In this document: positions 62,818 through 64,000 of the stretch, piece by piece | How positions within the stretch are numbered: the first letter of the stretch is position 1 | Layout of the letters: every line of letters starts with the position of its first letter | Assembly (NCBI RefSeq): GCF_000473365.1 | Contig: NZ_AXBK01000002.1 | Span: forward strand, 54,499 to 118,498 | DNA length: 64,000 nt | Origin: Adhaeribacter aquaticus DSM 16391 | GTDB lineage: Bacteria > Bacteroidota > Bacteroidia > Cytophagales > Hymenobacteraceae | Reading direction: 5' to 3' | Translations under genes and position numbers: made by a program | Notes under the pieces: model-generated | The model's database searches: none | What the model was told of the DNA's origin: nothing | Seen by the model: only the letters and a program-made list of their open reading frames with translations

Positions 62818-63462
62818 AGGTACTGTGTTAAAAGTCAAGTTTATTTACAGATATTTTTAGGAAGCAATCACCTACCTGGTGTTGCTATCCTGCGCAGCAA
62901 GGGCTTAATGCTCTTGCTGTTTTTTCTTGGGGCAGTGGGGAATAAAACTCCTCTTTTTTATACAAACTATACATGAGCAAAAGTAGTTTTCGCTGCACGG
63001 CTACTAATGCTACAATGGGCTTTGCCTTGTTTGGTTTCAGGCGCAGGTAAAATTCCCGCAAGGTTGGGTTCACCCGTATGGCCGTCATCGAAGGCATGTA
63101 CAAGATGCTACGGATGTGCTTATTGCCCTTCTTACTTATTTTGGTGCTGCCCCTAAAATTACCCGACTCCTTCAGCACTACATCAAAGCCAGCATAACTG
63201 GTGAGCTGTTTAGCTGAATTTATCTCATTAAACCCACAGGTTTCTCCCACTACCGTGGCTGCTGAAAGGAATGATACGCCCGGAATGCTTTCCAGGTACC
63301 GCATCTTCTGAGCCAGCTTTTCATCTGAGGCTACCAGATCCCGCATTTCCTGCTCCACTTCTTCCAGCTCTGCCTAGTTCACCCTATCCCTGCTATCTGG
63401 TTTTTGTTATCAATAATTTATCTATTATTAACCTACGTACAAATCAAAATGCGAACATACGA
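62818..63462 (-). mobile_element. IS110 copy 3, internally deleted (645 bp)
   Basis: Both termini are present, but 714 bp are missing at the junction 63369/63370, corresponding to 16527-17240 of copy 1. The deletion removes the first ~187 transposase codons, the donor-guide region and the left target guide. The element cannot make recombinase or a full bridge RNA, but it keeps both ends. Left of it lies R4; right of it lies the truncated fic gene. Confidence 0.88.
62885..63358 (-). pseudogene. Truncated IS110 transposase (C-terminal part)
   Basis: Only the C-terminal ~160 residues of the 348-residue transposase remain, starting within the coiled-coil (EQEMRDLVASDEKLAQ) and keeping the serine domain. 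The DEDD domain is lost through the 714-bp deletion, so no active enzyme can be made. The remaining sequence is otherwise identical to copies 1 and 2. Confidence 0.9.
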
Positions 63463-63990
63463 GCCATCCAGCATTACCAGTTTGAAAGCATTCACCCGTT
63501 TTACGATGGCAATGGCCGGACCGGTCGGATTCTGAACGTCCTATATTTAATTCTGCACCACCAACTAGAACTTCCCATAATCTTTTTAAGTGGCTACATT
63601 ATTGCCCATAAAGGCACGTATTACCGGTTACTCCAGGAAGTAAGAACAAAGGGCAGTTGGGAAGAATGGATTTTATTTATGTTGCAAGCCACGGAGACTA
63701 CGGCCCGGCAAACCATTGAACAAATAAAAGCTATCCATCAATTATTTGATGAAATTCAGACTAAAGTAAAGCAGGATGCTTCAAAAATCTATTCGAAAGA
63801 TTTAATTGAGCAATTATTTATCCACCCGTATACGAAGATTGAATATATCGCCAGTGGCTTAGGCATGGAAAGAAAAGCGGCTTCCCGCTACCTAAAAACC
63901 CTGCAGGAAATCGGAGTTTTAACCCTAAAGCAAATTGGGAAAGAAAATATCTATATCAATGAATCGCTTTATAAGTTGTTAAAAATGTAA
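63463..63990 (+). pseudogene. fic: Truncated second Fic protein (5' end lost at the IS110 junction)
   Basis: The frame picks up at AIQHYQFESIHPFYDGNGRT just right of the IS end and continues to the normal C-terminus. It includes the active-site HPFYDGNGRTGR and the winged-helix region. It is a close homologue of the complete fic at 51733. The N-terminal half (about 194 residues) is missing. An open frame continues upstream into the IS in the same register, but that would be a fortuitous fusion. Confidence 0.85.
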
Positions 63991-64000
63991 TTAAAATTCA

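Noticed and set aside
63271..63990. Continuous open frame joining IS110 antisense sequence to the fic fragment
   Set aside because: The upstream part is the reverse of the transposase gene; the same frame exists in the complete IS copies (16428, 49138). The fusion is a by-product of the rearrangement.
1..64000. CRISPR array
   Set aside because: No run of regularly spaced identical repeats was found on either strand; the only short tandem (81-122) has two units without a spacer.

Overview
The window looks like part of a conjugative plasmid or integrative element from a Bacteroidota bacterium, probably of the Cytophagales. Three things point there: a Bacteroidetes-type tra operon (TraE, F, G, J, K, N, M and O homologues), families typical of that phylum (HYC_CC_PP, DUF305, DUF2911, DUF6503, DUF6122, AraC regulators with a metal-binding N-terminus), and promoter-like TAnnTTTG boxes. 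GC content is moderate, with clearly AT-richer insertions. The genus is an inference and could not be tested here.

Layout. 0-5.5 kb: plasmid maintenance genes (DUF932 protein, TOPRIM/DUF3991 protein, a small HTH-like protein) and a gene-free stretch at 1.5-2.06 kb full of inverted repeats. 5.5-15.6 kb: a collinear type IV secretion operon, without a relaxase or coupling protein in view. 15.6-17.35 kb: a structured repeat (R1) interrupted by a complete IS110-family element. 17.5-48.3 kb: a large copper/heavy-metal region. It holds a CusCBA-like efflux operon whose RND pump is split into two reading frames, two P-type ATPases (CPH-type CopB and CPC-type CopA), a multicopper oxidase that continues into a barrel-like C-terminal region, many periplasmic metal-binding proteins, and an AraC-type candidate regulator. 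An AT-rich three-gene cassette (PLD nuclease plus two proteins with HEPN-like RX4H motifs) sits inside this region at 28.8-31.4 kb. 48.3-50.1 kb: a second repeat (R2) with an apparently identical IS110 copy in the same orientation, so the metal region lies between two direct 1.36-kb repeats.

50-64 kb is an accessory and defence island. It holds a GIY-YIG protein, a Fic protein with an operator-like promoter region, and an empty repeat copy (R3). These are followed by five minus-strand genes that read Ubl-E2 fusion, JAB peptidase, E1-like ThiF, Pycsar membrane effector and Pycsar cyclase. A short predicted RNA comes next, then an XRE-ImmA/PIN pair and an AlbA_2-ATPase gene bracketed by the same inverted repeat. 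The window ends with R4, an internally deleted IS110 and a truncated second fic.

The strongest candidates for something new are these. (1) A ubiquitin-conjugation module sits directly upstream of a Pycsar cyclase/effector pair, an arrangement parallel to Cap2/Cap3 in type II CBASS. (2) The roughly 340-bp R element occurs in four diverged copies whose stems keep pairing through compensatory changes, so it is probably a structured RNA or DNA element. (3) The IS110 non-coding end carries short segments matching both its own termini and the unoccupied target in R3, as expected of a bridge RNA.
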